Positions 33,155 through 44,416 of a stretch of 64,000 nt of DNA are shown here, one piece after another (the stretch's first letter is position 1; every line of letters begins with the position of its first letter). Both the position numbers and the translations under genes were made by a program. Origin of the DNA: Xenoacremonium recifei (lineage: Eukaryota; Ascomycota; Sordariomycetes; Hypocreales; Nectriaceae); contig WOFQ01000009.1 in the NCBI GenBank assembly GCA_012184525.1, positions 310,001-374,000 on the forward strand. The letters run 5' to 3'. The notes under the pieces were generated by a model. It worked only from the letters and a program-made list of their open reading frames with translations. It did no database searches and was not told the DNA's origin.

Positions 33155-34995
33155 CTATATCGTCTTAATCTTCACCTCGATCAGCGCACATCTCTTCTCC
33201 TCCCTGACGACTCGGATGCCCTCCTTCAGGAGTTGGTCTAGATCGTCTACGGAGCTCACGACTCCCCACCAAGCATCACCGGCGCCCTCTGCAATCTTAC
33301 CGAACGAAGGCGAGGGCGTGATTGCCACCCTTAGGTCGTCACTAAGATTGCTCTGGCCGCTTAGCTCTCCATGAATCCGCAGACACGCGTTCTTCGGAGA
33401 CGCCCAGCCTCCATTGTTCCAGATGATGGTCAGGAAGGGTGTCTGGTACCGCTTTGCCATCCAGTAGGCGCAAGACGGCACGCCAAAGAGCCAAGTGCCA
33501 TCACCTGTGAAGGCGATAAGGAGGTCGTCTCGACCTTGTGACTGCAGAGCCATATGAGCTCCAACTGCGGCTCCCGAGTACCACCCTAGTGCGCCACCGC
33601 CGCTGCCAATCAGGGACAGGGGGGTCTCATGGCGAAGATGATCGGCAACGTTTCCTAGATTTGTAGTTGACTCGTTGAGACCAACGACACTGAGTCCAGC
33701 GGTGGCTTCCCGTAATCGTGACATGACCAACGGAACTGTGACACTTCCATCGCTAGGAGCGACTTCCGCCTTGTTTAATCGCTCTTGTCTTTGAGAAAAT
33801 CTCTCTTTGAGAACAGCAGTGCGACTCTCAATGTTTGCCTTGGTTTCAGACACTGAGAACAATGCGCTGGACTTGATGTAATCATGCAACTGCTGCAGAG
33901 CAAGCGGCGAATCGCACTGCCATCTCCTTTCAGCTGGCATAGACCAGAGAGTTGTGGCAGTTTTCAGGGGGTCATTGTCTAGGTGGAACACTCGAGCTTC
34001 TTCGTTTGGCCGAGATTGAGCACCGATCCATGGCACATCAGCATCGACGACCAAAATAACGTCAGCCTCTGCCAAAGCTGGGAGTTGGCCTCCACCATTC
34101 CACTGATGACCTTGATGAAGAAATGAGGTTGTAGGGAAGTTGTTGAAAATGGGTGCGTTTTCGTGGACAGGAATTGTGAGCAACTCAGCTAAGGCTTTGA
34201 GAGCTTCAAACCCTTCCGGAGAACGGCCACAATAACTCGTCACAATTAGAGGCTTCTTAGCTCCCAGGAGAGCCTTTGCCAGATACTCAACACCAGCTTG
34301 TGAAAGACCGATAGGTTCCAGACCCATGTTCTTATCAAAGGTCTGGCTGGCTTTGACTTTGCCTTCCGCCGCAGGATGAGCAGTATCCGCCTCAAGGGTT
34401 TCTCGGCTAGCGATGAGATATGATGGACCTTGAGGGCTTGTCATGGTAAATTGCAGTGCCCTCAGGGTTAACTGAACAGCATTATGAGGAGATCGAATCT
34501 CGTGCTCGTACTTCATGTACTGTCGCACAATTGCTCTTTGGTCCGGGACATCTTGAATCCAGTGGATGTATCTGAGAAGAATAATTAATTTATGCGACGA
34601 ATTAGATCTCATCAAGGTACTTACTCGTTTCTACTGCCCGTCAGCTCACCCTCCTGGGTAATGGGAACAGTGCCAGCCAGAATTAGGACAGGGATTCTGC
34701 CTTTGGAGACGTTGTGCACTGCACCAGCGAGACCCTGGGTGCCGCACTCCACGTGCACCAATACCGCAGCCGGCTTGCCAGTAATCTGGGCAAAACCAGA
34801 CGCGGCAGAGAGCGCGTTCATCTCATTGGGCGACGTGAAGATCTGGATCTTCTTATGCTCCTTACTGGCGAATGCAGCCAGGAAAGCTGGGTGATCAGAC
34901 CCCAGATTGACGAAGAGATGGGTGATGCCCGCCGCCTCCATGGCGTGGAGGATGGCGGACGCGCCGCTCATTCGAGACGAAACCGCAGCACTCAT
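33155..34995 (-). CDS. ThDP-dependent decarboxylase, benzoylformate decarboxylase-like
   Basis: Three-domain thiamine diphosphate enzyme of about 595 aa, exons 34995-34625 and 34571-33155. The Pyr domain has the cofactor-activating Glu in SPNEMNALSAASGFAQ. The PP domain carries the Mg-ThDP motif from GDGTWLFGVP to IIWNNGGW. In the family, benzoylformate decarboxylase uses Ser26, His70 and His281 (Pseudomonas numbering). Here the first two appear conserved (NLGSDHPAF and VLVHVECG), but the third region reads DVPWIGAQSRP without His. The protein therefore belongs to the BFD/acetolactate-synthase-like group with uncertain specificity. No FAD-binding evidence points to true acetolactate synthase. 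Head to head with the aldehyde dehydrogenase that could take its product. Confidence 0.87.
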
Positions 34996-35461
34996 TGTGA
35001 ATTGTCAGATGAGCCAGAAAACAATAGCAGTGATCTTTCCAGCGAAAGGCGGCTTCTCCACAGGGAGTCTTAAACAAGTTACGACAGCTTCAATTGATAG
35101 AAGATTTCAGTGCCCCGGTCCAGTTCCGCGTTGCCCCAGAGTAGCTTCTCCGCACTTTGCCTGTGAATTGAGCCTGGGGAAGCTCCTCGGATCCATGCTT
35201 CCAGGAACGCTCGCCCTCCGCAAACGGATGCCAACCCCGCCATCGTCATCGGCTGTAAGAGACCGAAGATGGAGAAGCCGTTTGACTTGGAGAGCGAATG
35301 GGCCTTTTAGGGAGATTGTTCCAACTAAATCCAGCTGTCAGACGATCAGCTTTATCTTTATGCCCCATCAACCTCATCCAAGTCTTTATTGTACTTCAGC
35401 GGGTCTGTAGGCTTTGACGAAAGCCGTTGAAGCTTAAGCTCTAGAGAAGTGATCGCACATC
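34996..35461. promoter_or_regulatory. Divergent promoter, ThDP decarboxylase / aldehyde dehydrogenase
   Basis: 466 bp between two start codons. It holds CGGAT at 35188-35192 and CGGATG at 35225-35230, the latter in CCG-CAAA-CGG context, echoing half-sites in the 28.7-29.3 kb promoter. A shared regulator is possible but two half-sites are only slightly above chance. Confidence 0.45.
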
Positions 35462-37022
35462 ATGACTGTCAATGGAACAAACGGCACGGTCGGGAAGCTG
35501 TCAGATCCCCAGCTTCTCTACATCAATGGCGAATACAAACCCTCGTCCACCGGTGCGACCTTTCCCGTCATCAATCCTATGACTGGAAAGACCATCTACG
35601 ACTGCGCCGCTGCCACCGTAGATGACTACTCGTCCGCCATCGACAGCGCTCATGCCGCTTTCAAGACTTGGTCGAAGACTTCACCATCAGCACGAAGATT
35701 AATCTTGCTCAAGGCTGCAGACATTCTCGACACCTATCTTGAGAAAGATGCTCCCGAGATTCTGTCTTCGGAGGTTTCTGCCGTTAAGAGCTGGATCATC
35801 TTGAACATCAAGGCCACGGCAGGCATCCTGAGGGATAATGCCAGTCTAGCAACTCACATCAAGGGCGAGATCATCCCTGCCGACCGCCCTGGAACTACTA
35901 TTTTGGTCGAGAGGTGTCCCGTTGGCGTTGTTTTTGCCATCAGCCCCTGGAACGCTCCCGTGAGTCCTTCGTATTCAAATTTCTTGCATTATTCTGACAA
36001 CATCTCAGGTCAACCTCACAGCGCGTGCCATCGCTTGCCCTCTCATCTGTGGAAACACAGTTGTTCTCAAGCCTTCAGAATATAGTGTCAAGTCACAGCA
36101 CCTAGTTTTACGAGCTTTGACCGAGGCCGGACTCCCTGCTGGCTGTCTCAACTTCCTTCCCAGTAGCCCTCAGGATGCCCCGGCTGTCACTGAGTTCACT
36201 GTCAAGCATAGGAAGGTCCTTCGCGTCAACTTCACTGGCAGTGACCGCGTTGGTCGTGTGATTGCCGGCTGGGCCGCGACTTGTCTTAAGCAATGTGTTT
36301 TGGAACTTGGAGGCAAGGCACCTGTCCTGGTACTTGAGGACGCAAATGTTGAAGATGCGGTTGAAGCCGTCGTTTTCGGGGCTCTTTCAAACAGCGGCCA
36401 GATCTGCATGTCAACAGAGCGAGCCATCGTCCACTCTTCTATTGCTGAGAAATTCAACAAAACTCTGCTCGAACGCATTGCTAAAATTAAGTGCGGAAAC
36501 CACGAGCAGGATCATTCAGTTTCCATGTCTGGACTATACTGCCAAGCATCAGCGACTCGCATCACCGAGCTTGTGAAAGAAGCCGTGTCACAGGGAGCCA
36601 AGTTGTTGACTGGCGACTGCACGCCATCAGGACCCAACAAGACAATACTTGTCCCTCACGTTCTTACCGGCGTGACTCCATCGATGCCTATTTTCCAGAA
36701 GGAGACCTTTGGACCCATCATCTGCATCACTGAGGCTGGATCTGACGAGGAAGCCATCGATTTGGCTAATGACAGCGAATTCTCTCTCTGTGCCAGCGTG
36801 TTCTCACAGGATGTCATGCGCGCTCTCAACGTAGCGAAGCAAGTTCGGTCCGGAAGCTGTCATGTAAACGGTCCTACGGTTTACATCGAGGCGCCGCTAC
36901 CAAACGGAGGCACTGGCGGAAGCAGTGGATATGGCCGCTTTGGTGGCATGTCTGGAGTAGAAGAGTTTACCGAGAAGAAGATCGTCAGTCTTGCACAGCC
37001 GGGCATGAAGTATGCCTTTTAA
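35462..37022 (+). CDS. Aldehyde dehydrogenase, benzaldehyde/salicylaldehyde type
   Basis: NAD(P)-dependent aldehyde dehydrogenase of about 503 aa, exons 35462-35959 and 36009-37022. It shows FAISPWNAP split exactly at the intron, TVVLKPSEYS, VNFTGSDRVGRVIAG, the general-base Glu in LELGGKAPVLVLEDA, and the catalytic Cys in SNSGQICMST. The C-terminal KETFGPIICI and GGTGGSSGYGRFGG blocks are as in salicylaldehyde and vanillin dehydrogenases. It would convert the aldehyde released by the neighbouring ThDP enzyme to an aromatic acid. All key residues are present. No targeting signal is seen, so cytosolic. Confidence 0.93.
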
Positions 37023-37531
37023 TTACAGCCATAGCGATAAATACAAGCGTAAGACTTTTTATTTCTGTACGCCGACTTCCCAATAATACGCAAATGATGC
37101 TCTCCTATGTGCAGTAATACGATCTCTGTGGTCCTTCGGAAATTGTTGGTCACGGGGACTACTATTCCCCCCTCGCCCCCGCTTCAGCTTTCCTTGGTCC
37201 AACATAATTATCGTCACACTTGCATCTTGCATAGCTTTTGCTCCACCACGGCAGACCATTCGGCACCTCTTTGGAGCGCTTACAACTACTTCTCCAATTC
37301 TTTCGCCTTACCTCTGGGTCTCGCTCTAGCCAATTAATCGTGTATCGACACTTTATCGAAGCAATAGGTTGCATGAATGAAATAATGCAATTATCGAGAA
37401 CATCGTCGTGGGGGTGCCTGTGTGTTATAAAACCTAGCCCAACTCTTCATGGTGATGCCTGATCTTCTTTGGCCTTCAATCAACTTTAGTTTTCACTCGA
37501 CCCAGAATCACAAAATCACTCATCTTGTAGA
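37023..37531. other. Intergenic region upstream of SDR
   Basis: About 510 bp with the SDR promoter. A TATAAAA at 37426-37432 lies about 100 nt before the start codon. Confidence 0.5.
37426..37432 (+). promoter_or_regulatory. TATA box of the SDR gene
   Basis: TATAAAA sits 100 nt upstream of the ATG at 37532, a suitable core-promoter position. Confidence 0.5.
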
Positions 37532-38550
37532 ATGTCTACAGCACCATATTCTTTATCTGGGAAAACCGCCCTCGTCACAGGCGCCGGCTCAGGTAAATAT
37601 GTCCTCCAACTCTAGAAAGAAATTACCAAGTTACTGACGACTCCACCAAATTGGTAGGCATTAACCTTGCCTTTGCTGAGCTACTGCTATCTGGTGGATG
37701 CAATGTGGTCATCGCCGATTTATCATTGAGACCCGAAGCACAGGAGGTTGTCAACAAGTATCAAAAGAGCCCGCGGGCTGTCTTTGTCAAGACGGACGTC
37801 ACCTCATGGCCAGAACTATCACACGCCTTTGAGGCTACACTCGAAGAGTTTGGGGATTTTGACATTGTCTGCCCGGGCGCCGGTGTCTATGAGCCTCACT
37901 GGTCCAACTTCTGGCACCCACCAGGTACCACTCAAAGCAAGGACAGTCCCGATGGCGGCCATTACGCGCTACTGGATATCAACTTAACGCACCCAATCCG
38001 CGCCACTCAGCTGGCCTTGTCACATTGGATGCATCCAAAGACCCCGAAGAACCCCAGTCATCAGATGCCACAGAAGGTTTCGGCTACCAATCCGAAGCGA
38101 GTTGTCCACATCTCTTCCGTGGCGGGCCAGATGCCTAATCTTCGCGCTCCTCTATACGGAGCCTCCAAATTCGCCGTTACCGGCTTCATCAGATGCGTTG
38201 CCCCTCTCGAAGAAATTGGTGTGCGGGTGAATGGTGTTGCGCCAGGTGTAGTCCGTACGCCATTGTGGCTTGATCACCCCGAGAAGCTGTGCAATGTCGT
38301 TGAGGGGACAGACTCTTGGGTGACCCCGCAGGAGGTGGCCGATGCCATGCTGCGCTGTATCCAGGATCCAACTCTAGTTGGGGGGACGATTTTGGAGGTT
38401 GGATACAAGGAGACTCGGGTCGTTGGGATACTGAATGACCCTGGCCCCGATACGAACCCTGCCAAAGGGTATGTCACGAGCAATGCGTCCGTGGGAGAAG
38501 ATATGGTATGGGACTGGATCAAAGATCCATCAATTTGGGGCAACGTGTAG
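37532..38550 (+). CDS. Short-chain dehydrogenase, 15-hydroxyprostaglandin dehydrogenase-like
   Basis: SDR of about 317 aa, exons 37532-37592 and 37658-38550. The tiny first exon holds the start of the cofactor site (VTGAGSG), completed by GI from exon 2. Asp in VVIADLS at the end of beta-2 suggests NAD preference. The catalytic set is HISSVAGQ and YGASK, followed by VNGVAPGVVRTPLW. It lacks the classical NNAG (PGAG instead). It lies at the right end of the aromatic cluster, same strand as the aldehyde dehydrogenase, with about 500 bp between. It could oxidise a benzylic alcohol feeding the pathway, or be unrelated; only position supports the first idea. Confidence 0.88.
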
Positions 38551-40500
38551 GATGAGTTTTATGATAGTGTACTGCGTAGAATGTATGCGAGGATTGTTCA
38601 ACCTCAGCTCAGCTCAAGCGCTCCGATCCCGCGCATCACCAAATCGCATCCCACGCGCAGATTCAGTAAACGGTGCTCGTTAGGCAGTCACCTTTCCGCA
38701 ATGACCCACAAAGACTTCGTCCCCTCACCCGGAATAAGAATTCTTTCCTCGTCTTTCGGGTTAACTGGGACCGGCTTTTACTTGACGTTCAGCTCTGGAG
38801 CGGGGTAAGGACGGAGTACAGTGAGCCGACATGGCGCACACAGATCCGATACATGTACACGGAATCTCCGAGGTGGAGCTCAAGATTCATCTAGGACTTC
38901 GGCTCAAGCGGAGCAACTGATGTCGGAGCAAGACAAGCTGTAGAGAGACGTCGTGTTCATCTCTTCCGATCCGAGCTCCGGCTCGACCCACTCTATCGGC
39001 CGTACGCCCCCGCTTGTCGGAGCCGAGGTCCGGGGTCACGGCGGAACGGTGCGTTTCTCTCTCACTGTATTTACAAAATACATTGAAGCAATGCCCCATA
39101 TCAGGTGGAAATAAGATATGTTGTGCATGAAGACATGTCTTCTTCTTCTTTTATTGACGTAAAGTTACCAAGCCGTCTTCAGCTAGTCGTTGAACAGAAA
39201 GGTGGCGCGTTCAACGCATGTACGAATTGATGAGGCTCATGTCAAAGAAACCCCCAAATATGATCTTTGTCAACATAAATGCGGCTTTATCAGACGGGAA
39301 TGCCATTGCTCCATGCAATTCTTAGGTCAAATTGCTCACAGAGACATCTCAAACTTGAGTTACTATCATATCGCTCAACTATATATAAGACCATGATAAA
39401 ACATGTCAACCACAGAAAGTGGGATGGGAGGAGCTCAGATAGATAAAAGCAGGTAAAGTCTCACGCCTTAGATCTGTTGGCGGTAATGCTGCTGGAGGCA
39501 ATGTTCATCTTCGGAGGTTTGATGAGAGTAACGCAATCAAGAGGCCGTGCATGTTTAGGGTAGGCACCGAGATAGAAGCCTGTTCATTGTGGCTAATATT
39601 TTGCAGAACGCAGATCAAAGACTAGAGCTGAGGCTGATTGGGGGCGAAAGGCGTTCCGAGAAGCCGGTCAGGAGGTCGGTGATAACCTCTTTTGTTCTGG
39701 AATTCCTCGGATGTTCCGTTGATAAATGATCTAGGCTGGCCCAATGGATGGTTACTAGTTGCGAGATCGCGCCAACATCCAATGCTGACTGTGGCTGTCC
39801 ACGCCCGGCCATTAAACATCTATCCAGTTAAAGTTCTGGATCGAGGTCAACTATTAATATTTGAGAGACTCTGGTGCCCTCAATGTCAATCTTTTCCAGA
39901 CCCGTGAGAGGTAACGTGCCACATACACTGCCACGTGCTTAGTCAGTTCTCGCGGCGTCCTTCTGGATGGAGGCAAAGGGCCCTGACGATCTCAGCGTCC
40001 CAAGGGGCCGGAGAATGGCTCATAACCTATGAAGAGCCACTCACATCTGATCAACACGAATCTTACTGCAGACCGGGCGAGCCCTCAGCCCTGTGAGGAG
40101 GCGAGACGCGAGGCAGAGCCGGGCCGAAATTCAAGGATCGACGCACCATGTCTTCCTCGAGTCACAAACTAGTCCAAACCAGGCGCCATGTGCCGCTCGG
40201 TGGAGATTCTCGAAGACACGTCCCCAGACTGATCCAATGACATGTGCTGGTATTGCTCTGAATCCTTAAATTTAGTGACACGATCCTTGCTGACAGGGGA
40301 GACGGGCGTTCCCCATCTTTGCCGAAACTTCGTTCCCAAGTGTTCCCAAGGCGTACAGCTCTTGGCTCCTGCACCTACCATCGAATGGCAATAAATGCTG
40401 TCCGCCACTCTCCTTAAGTTGGCCCGAGACCGCCCTTCGCGAAGCCAACACCAAACCGGAATATGGTCTTCCGCCCGTTTGGGTAAAATACTGCGCTCAA
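38551..40500. other. Intergenic region, 1.95 kb
   Basis: No supported gene. It is rich in CGG/CCG triplets around 38900-39050 and contains a CACGTG E-box at 39932-39937. It separates the aromatic cluster from the next regulator. Confidence 0.5.
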
Positions 40501-42203
40501 ATGCCGGGAGTCCCGTCAGGCCGTGGGTGCGACGCGTGCCGCAAGCAGAAGAAGAAGGTTGGAACTCCCCATCACCGAAAGAATCATCCCGACTCCGACT
40601 TGTAGATGCCGCTTTAGGTCTCTGTTACTAACACCCGGCAGTGTGACCAGGGTCAACCATCGTGCTCGAGATGTACACGACTTCAGATCCCCTGCATCGG
40701 ATCAGGAGAGAGGAGGTTCAAGTTCAAAGACCAATCTGAGATCTTCCGTGCAAGGTCAAAGGGCAACTCCTCGAAAGACTCGCCCTCGCCCTCTTCATCG
40801 TCTAGCTCTAGCTCTTCAGCCTCAGGGGCCCTTGTCCGAGTTCCCAGCAACCAACTGACAACGGTTGCTAATGCCCTTATCGCACAACTGGAAACCCAAG
40901 ATATCCGATATGACCTGACTTGTTATGGCACGTTCCTGGACGAGATCCCCAGACGGCTCGGCAGGAACAGAGCCCTGGATGCATCCGTGGGGGCGTTGAC
41001 CGTGTGTTATTCCAGTCTCCACAACCAGCAGAATTCCTTGAGAGCACTTGAATCCTACGTCAGAGCCTTGAAGGCTCTCCGGGTAGTTCTTAATGATCCT
41101 GCCAATGCCCAGACACCTGACACGCTGTGTGCCATATACTTTATCATGATTGTACAAGTTAGTGCTCTCCCCCGCACTTCCGCTGAGATGTCGAACATAC
41201 TAAGGAGCGCATTTACAGGGTTGGATAGGAAGAAAAGATGATCAGTGTACCAGCCATGGAGAAGGGATCGCGCACATCTTAAAGGCCGGGGCCGCTCAGA
41301 AATGGGACGATCCTTTCGCTGTGGAGATTTTGATAACCCTCTGTATACCGGTGGTACGTAACGTTATGCATGTTATATTGATAGACGTTGTGTCGCGTCT
41401 AATCGGGGTAATAGATCATCGAAAGCATCGCAAACCCTCGAATCCAGTTGAAATCCTGGTTTACTCAACTCCTAGATCTGTATGGACCACCGAAATCCGA
41501 CACCTGCGACCCGCCCCCTGACTCCGAGAAAATGATGTTCCGAAGCCTGAGGTTAAGAAAGCTAGCCCGTTTCCCCGAGTTTGTTGCGAACCCGGAAGTC
41601 CATTTAGCGGAAATAAGACAATCTTACGATGCGATGCGAATCGACCAAGCGAATATGAAAGATCTGTTGGCTGCGTTGGATGTTTCGTACGCAAGCTCCT
41701 CTCAACGGTCTCCTCCAGGCCCTGAAGTGAGAATGCACCGCAACTACCAGACTGCATACGGAATTTTGATATCACTATGCCTGGTTTCGAACACTATATT
41801 AATGATTTACAATCCTGAAGACCCAGTGCTCGCTGCTGAAGCTGTTGCCATGGCCCAAGACATACTGGTCCTGGCACAAACAGCTGCAAAATACCGACCC
41901 TTGGGAGCAAGCTATATGCCACTTTGTTTGGCCACAGTTTGGGGCTCAACTCAGAACCTAGGGCTCCTACAAGCAGCAGAGTTTCAAATGATGGACTATC
42001 AGCGAGACTTTATTAGCACGGAGATCAACTGGATGGATATCGCAGTTTGGTGGAAGGTCAAGTTCGAAACGATGCGGATGAATCGCATGCCACCGATGCT
42101 GTTGCAAGACGAGGTTTATGTTCAACCAATGGACCCCGGCAACGTAATGGTGTTGAGGGATGATGGTACTGGTCGAAAGAGAGACATGTGTGTCTTGATG
42201 TGA
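40501..42203 (+). CDS. Zn2Cys6 transcription factor
   Basis: Regulator of about 498 aa, exons 40501-40557, 40642-41157, 41219-41353 and 41415-42203. The 19-residue first exon carries GRGCDACRKQKKK; exon 2 supplies CDQGQPSCSRCTRLQIPC, giving a complete zinc cluster. A Ser-rich linker follows (residues about 62-80), then a C6-regulator body (ALTVCYSSLHNQQNSLRALESY) of the type often annotated as fungal_trans_2. It is the closest regulator to the RTA1 and Dsz-like genes, so it may control them. The short first exon makes it easy to miss the DNA-binding domain. Confidence 0.9.
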
Positions 42204-43053
42204 GACGCGACAGAGGGACTAGGTACACGGGTTTTGAGTCATTGCGGCGCGGTGACGAGGGATAGCGAGATTTATTATGCTTTTCATTCAAGCTTCTTTG
42301 GCGCGTGGTACAGGCAAAGGTTACCCCGGAAGTATGGCATCTAGACAGTTAGACGTTAAATAATCCCCATTCAACGCTGCGAAACTTGTTCACAAGATCA
42401 GGATGTAGAGATCATCGCCATGACATCAGAAGCCAAGAATTAGGTCTCTCTTCTGCCGTGTTTCCCCAAACTCCTCCTCTTTCTAGCATCAACCCTCTCA
42501 GATCTTTTCCACTTTCCCTTTATGTGGCTTTGAACTGAGGTTTGCCGATCTTCAAACGGAGTCCCCGTGTGTTGTTGGACTGCCCGTACTATACCTATTC
42601 AGGCCCAATGTGCCGCTCAGCGGATGATCCCCTGCACGTCCGCCATAGCCCCCGACGTCATTCCACTTAGAGGGCTGTGTGCTGTATCGCAGTGTGGAGA
42701 AATGGCACTTCCAGTGCCCCTTTCGCGTCTCAGCGCACATGCTCTAGGCCATTGTAGGGAACACGGATCGCTATAAGGCTGATCATAGGGGGTTACGGCG
42801 TCAACCGCGGGCGATCGTTGGCCCGACTCACAAGGGTTTGAGATCAGTGTTTGGTAGAATGGAGCGACAGATCGAAACGGGTTTTGGCTGTGCTTGGCGA
42901 GGAATATGTTATAAATGTTACCAGTTCCTTTCGCGAGATGTCTTGATCTAAGACAAACTCAAAGAAATATTTAATACTAAATCTCCCAACTTCCACTCCT
43001 GTCCCTCCCACCCAGAACCCTTCTTCCTCTCAACTCTGAGAGCAAGAGTCACG
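42204..43053. other. Intergenic region upstream of RTA1 gene
   Basis: About 850 bp; no supported gene. Contains the 3' UTR of the regulator and the RTA1 promoter, with a pyrimidine-rich leader just before the start codon at 43054. Confidence 0.45.
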
Positions 43054-44187
43054 ATGTCGACTCCTACAGCTCAGAACCTGTTTGGGTATCATGCCAACCA
43101 GGTTCTTCCTGCCGTCGCTGCGGCCGTCGTTGGTGTGTCATGGTTAGGCCACTACTATCAAAACACGTGAGTCAAGTCTTGATTAATTATCACTGCTTTG
43201 CAATCTAATCACCTTGCTCTGCACAGACGCTATAACTTTTGGAAAGTGACCTTCTTCATGTTTTATGCTGGGTTTCTGTATACACTCGGTTGGATATTTC
43301 GTGCCGTCGCGACCCACGATACCAGCAACTTGGGAATCTTCATCATCCAGAACATCTTCATCTACTTAGGTCCTCCCGTCTACTCTGCCGCCGAGTACAA
43401 TACACTCGGAAGATTGATGCACTATTTGCCGATGCACGCTTTCATCAACCCGAATCGCATCGTATACATCTTCATCTTTTTGGGGGCTCTCGTGGAAGTT
43501 TTCACTGCGATTGGCGCCTCTTGGGAAGCTGGGGCAGCAGGGAAGGACGACCAATCTCTTTACGTTCGAGGAGCAACTCTCATCTCCATCTCGGTTGTTC
43601 TTCAAGGAGTCGTGGAACTCGGTTTCATGTCAATGGTTGCGACGCTAAACTACCGATGTGCGAAGGCCAGTATGATGCCTCGCAACGTGAAACTCGTCTT
43701 CATCATGCTCTACGGCACGTCAACCTTGATCCTCATCCGTTGCGTTTTCCGATCCGTCGAGTCTTTCCAGTTACGATCGCTCCTCAGCGACGGCGGCAAC
43801 AAGAATTCGGCACTTCTGAGGAAAGAATGGCCTCTTTACGTCTTCGAGACCATCCCTGTTGTCATATACACCTACTGGCTCAACATCATTCACCCTGGTC
43901 GATACTTGCCGGCGGACCACAGACAGTATCTGGATTACGACGGCAAGACTGAGAGATTCGGACCTGGCTGGATCCATAACCGACACTGGGTTATGTACAT
44001 CGCCGATCCCTTTGACTTCATTGGTATGCTCACGATGAAGAAACGCGACGAATTCTACCTTGAACCGGATAGGTGGCCTGTTGTTGAAGCTGCATTTGCG
44101 CAGGGCAAGGGCTCAAACGTTGGATCCAGGAAGAAGAACCAAGCTCGAAAGGGAAGCTCCGAAGAGGTGACGTCTATGGAAGTATAA
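43054..44187 (+). CDS. RTA1-like seven-helix membrane protein
   Basis: Member of the fungal RTA1/RTM1 family (PF04479), about 357 aa, exons 43054-43166 and 43227-44187. Seven hydrophobic segments are visible. Family motifs include LGWIFRAVATHD, NIFIYLGPPVYSAAEYNTLGRLMHYL, IFIFLGALVEVFTAIGAS, and RCVFRSVESFQ with EWPLYVFETIPVVIY. Members are linked to resistance to toxic lipophilic compounds and lipid translocation; the mechanism is not settled. Transcribed toward the DszC-like gene (229 nt between stops). It might export or tolerate a toxic substrate or product of the neighbouring oxygenases; that is inference. The tail is basic and Ser-rich. Confidence 0.9.
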
Positions 44188-44416
44188 GACGGACACCATC
44201 CGAGATCCCCTAGGTTTGATCTACGAACATTTTTCTGATTAGAGCGAATTATCTGTGTTCGGCCGGAGTATGTATACTTGCTGTTGATACCCGTGAAGCG
44301 TTTGGCGTGTGAAACGCGATAGTTGGGAAAGGCGCGATTATTTCCTTGTATCGATGATGAGTTCATAGAATAAATATTGGACTATAGACAGGCAGTTGAA
44401 TCCTTCTTTGCTATCA

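Noticed and set aside
38900..39060. CGG/CCG-rich stretch that looked like a large inverted repeat
   Set aside because: The arms do not pair beyond short interrupted blocks when written out, so it is only compositional.
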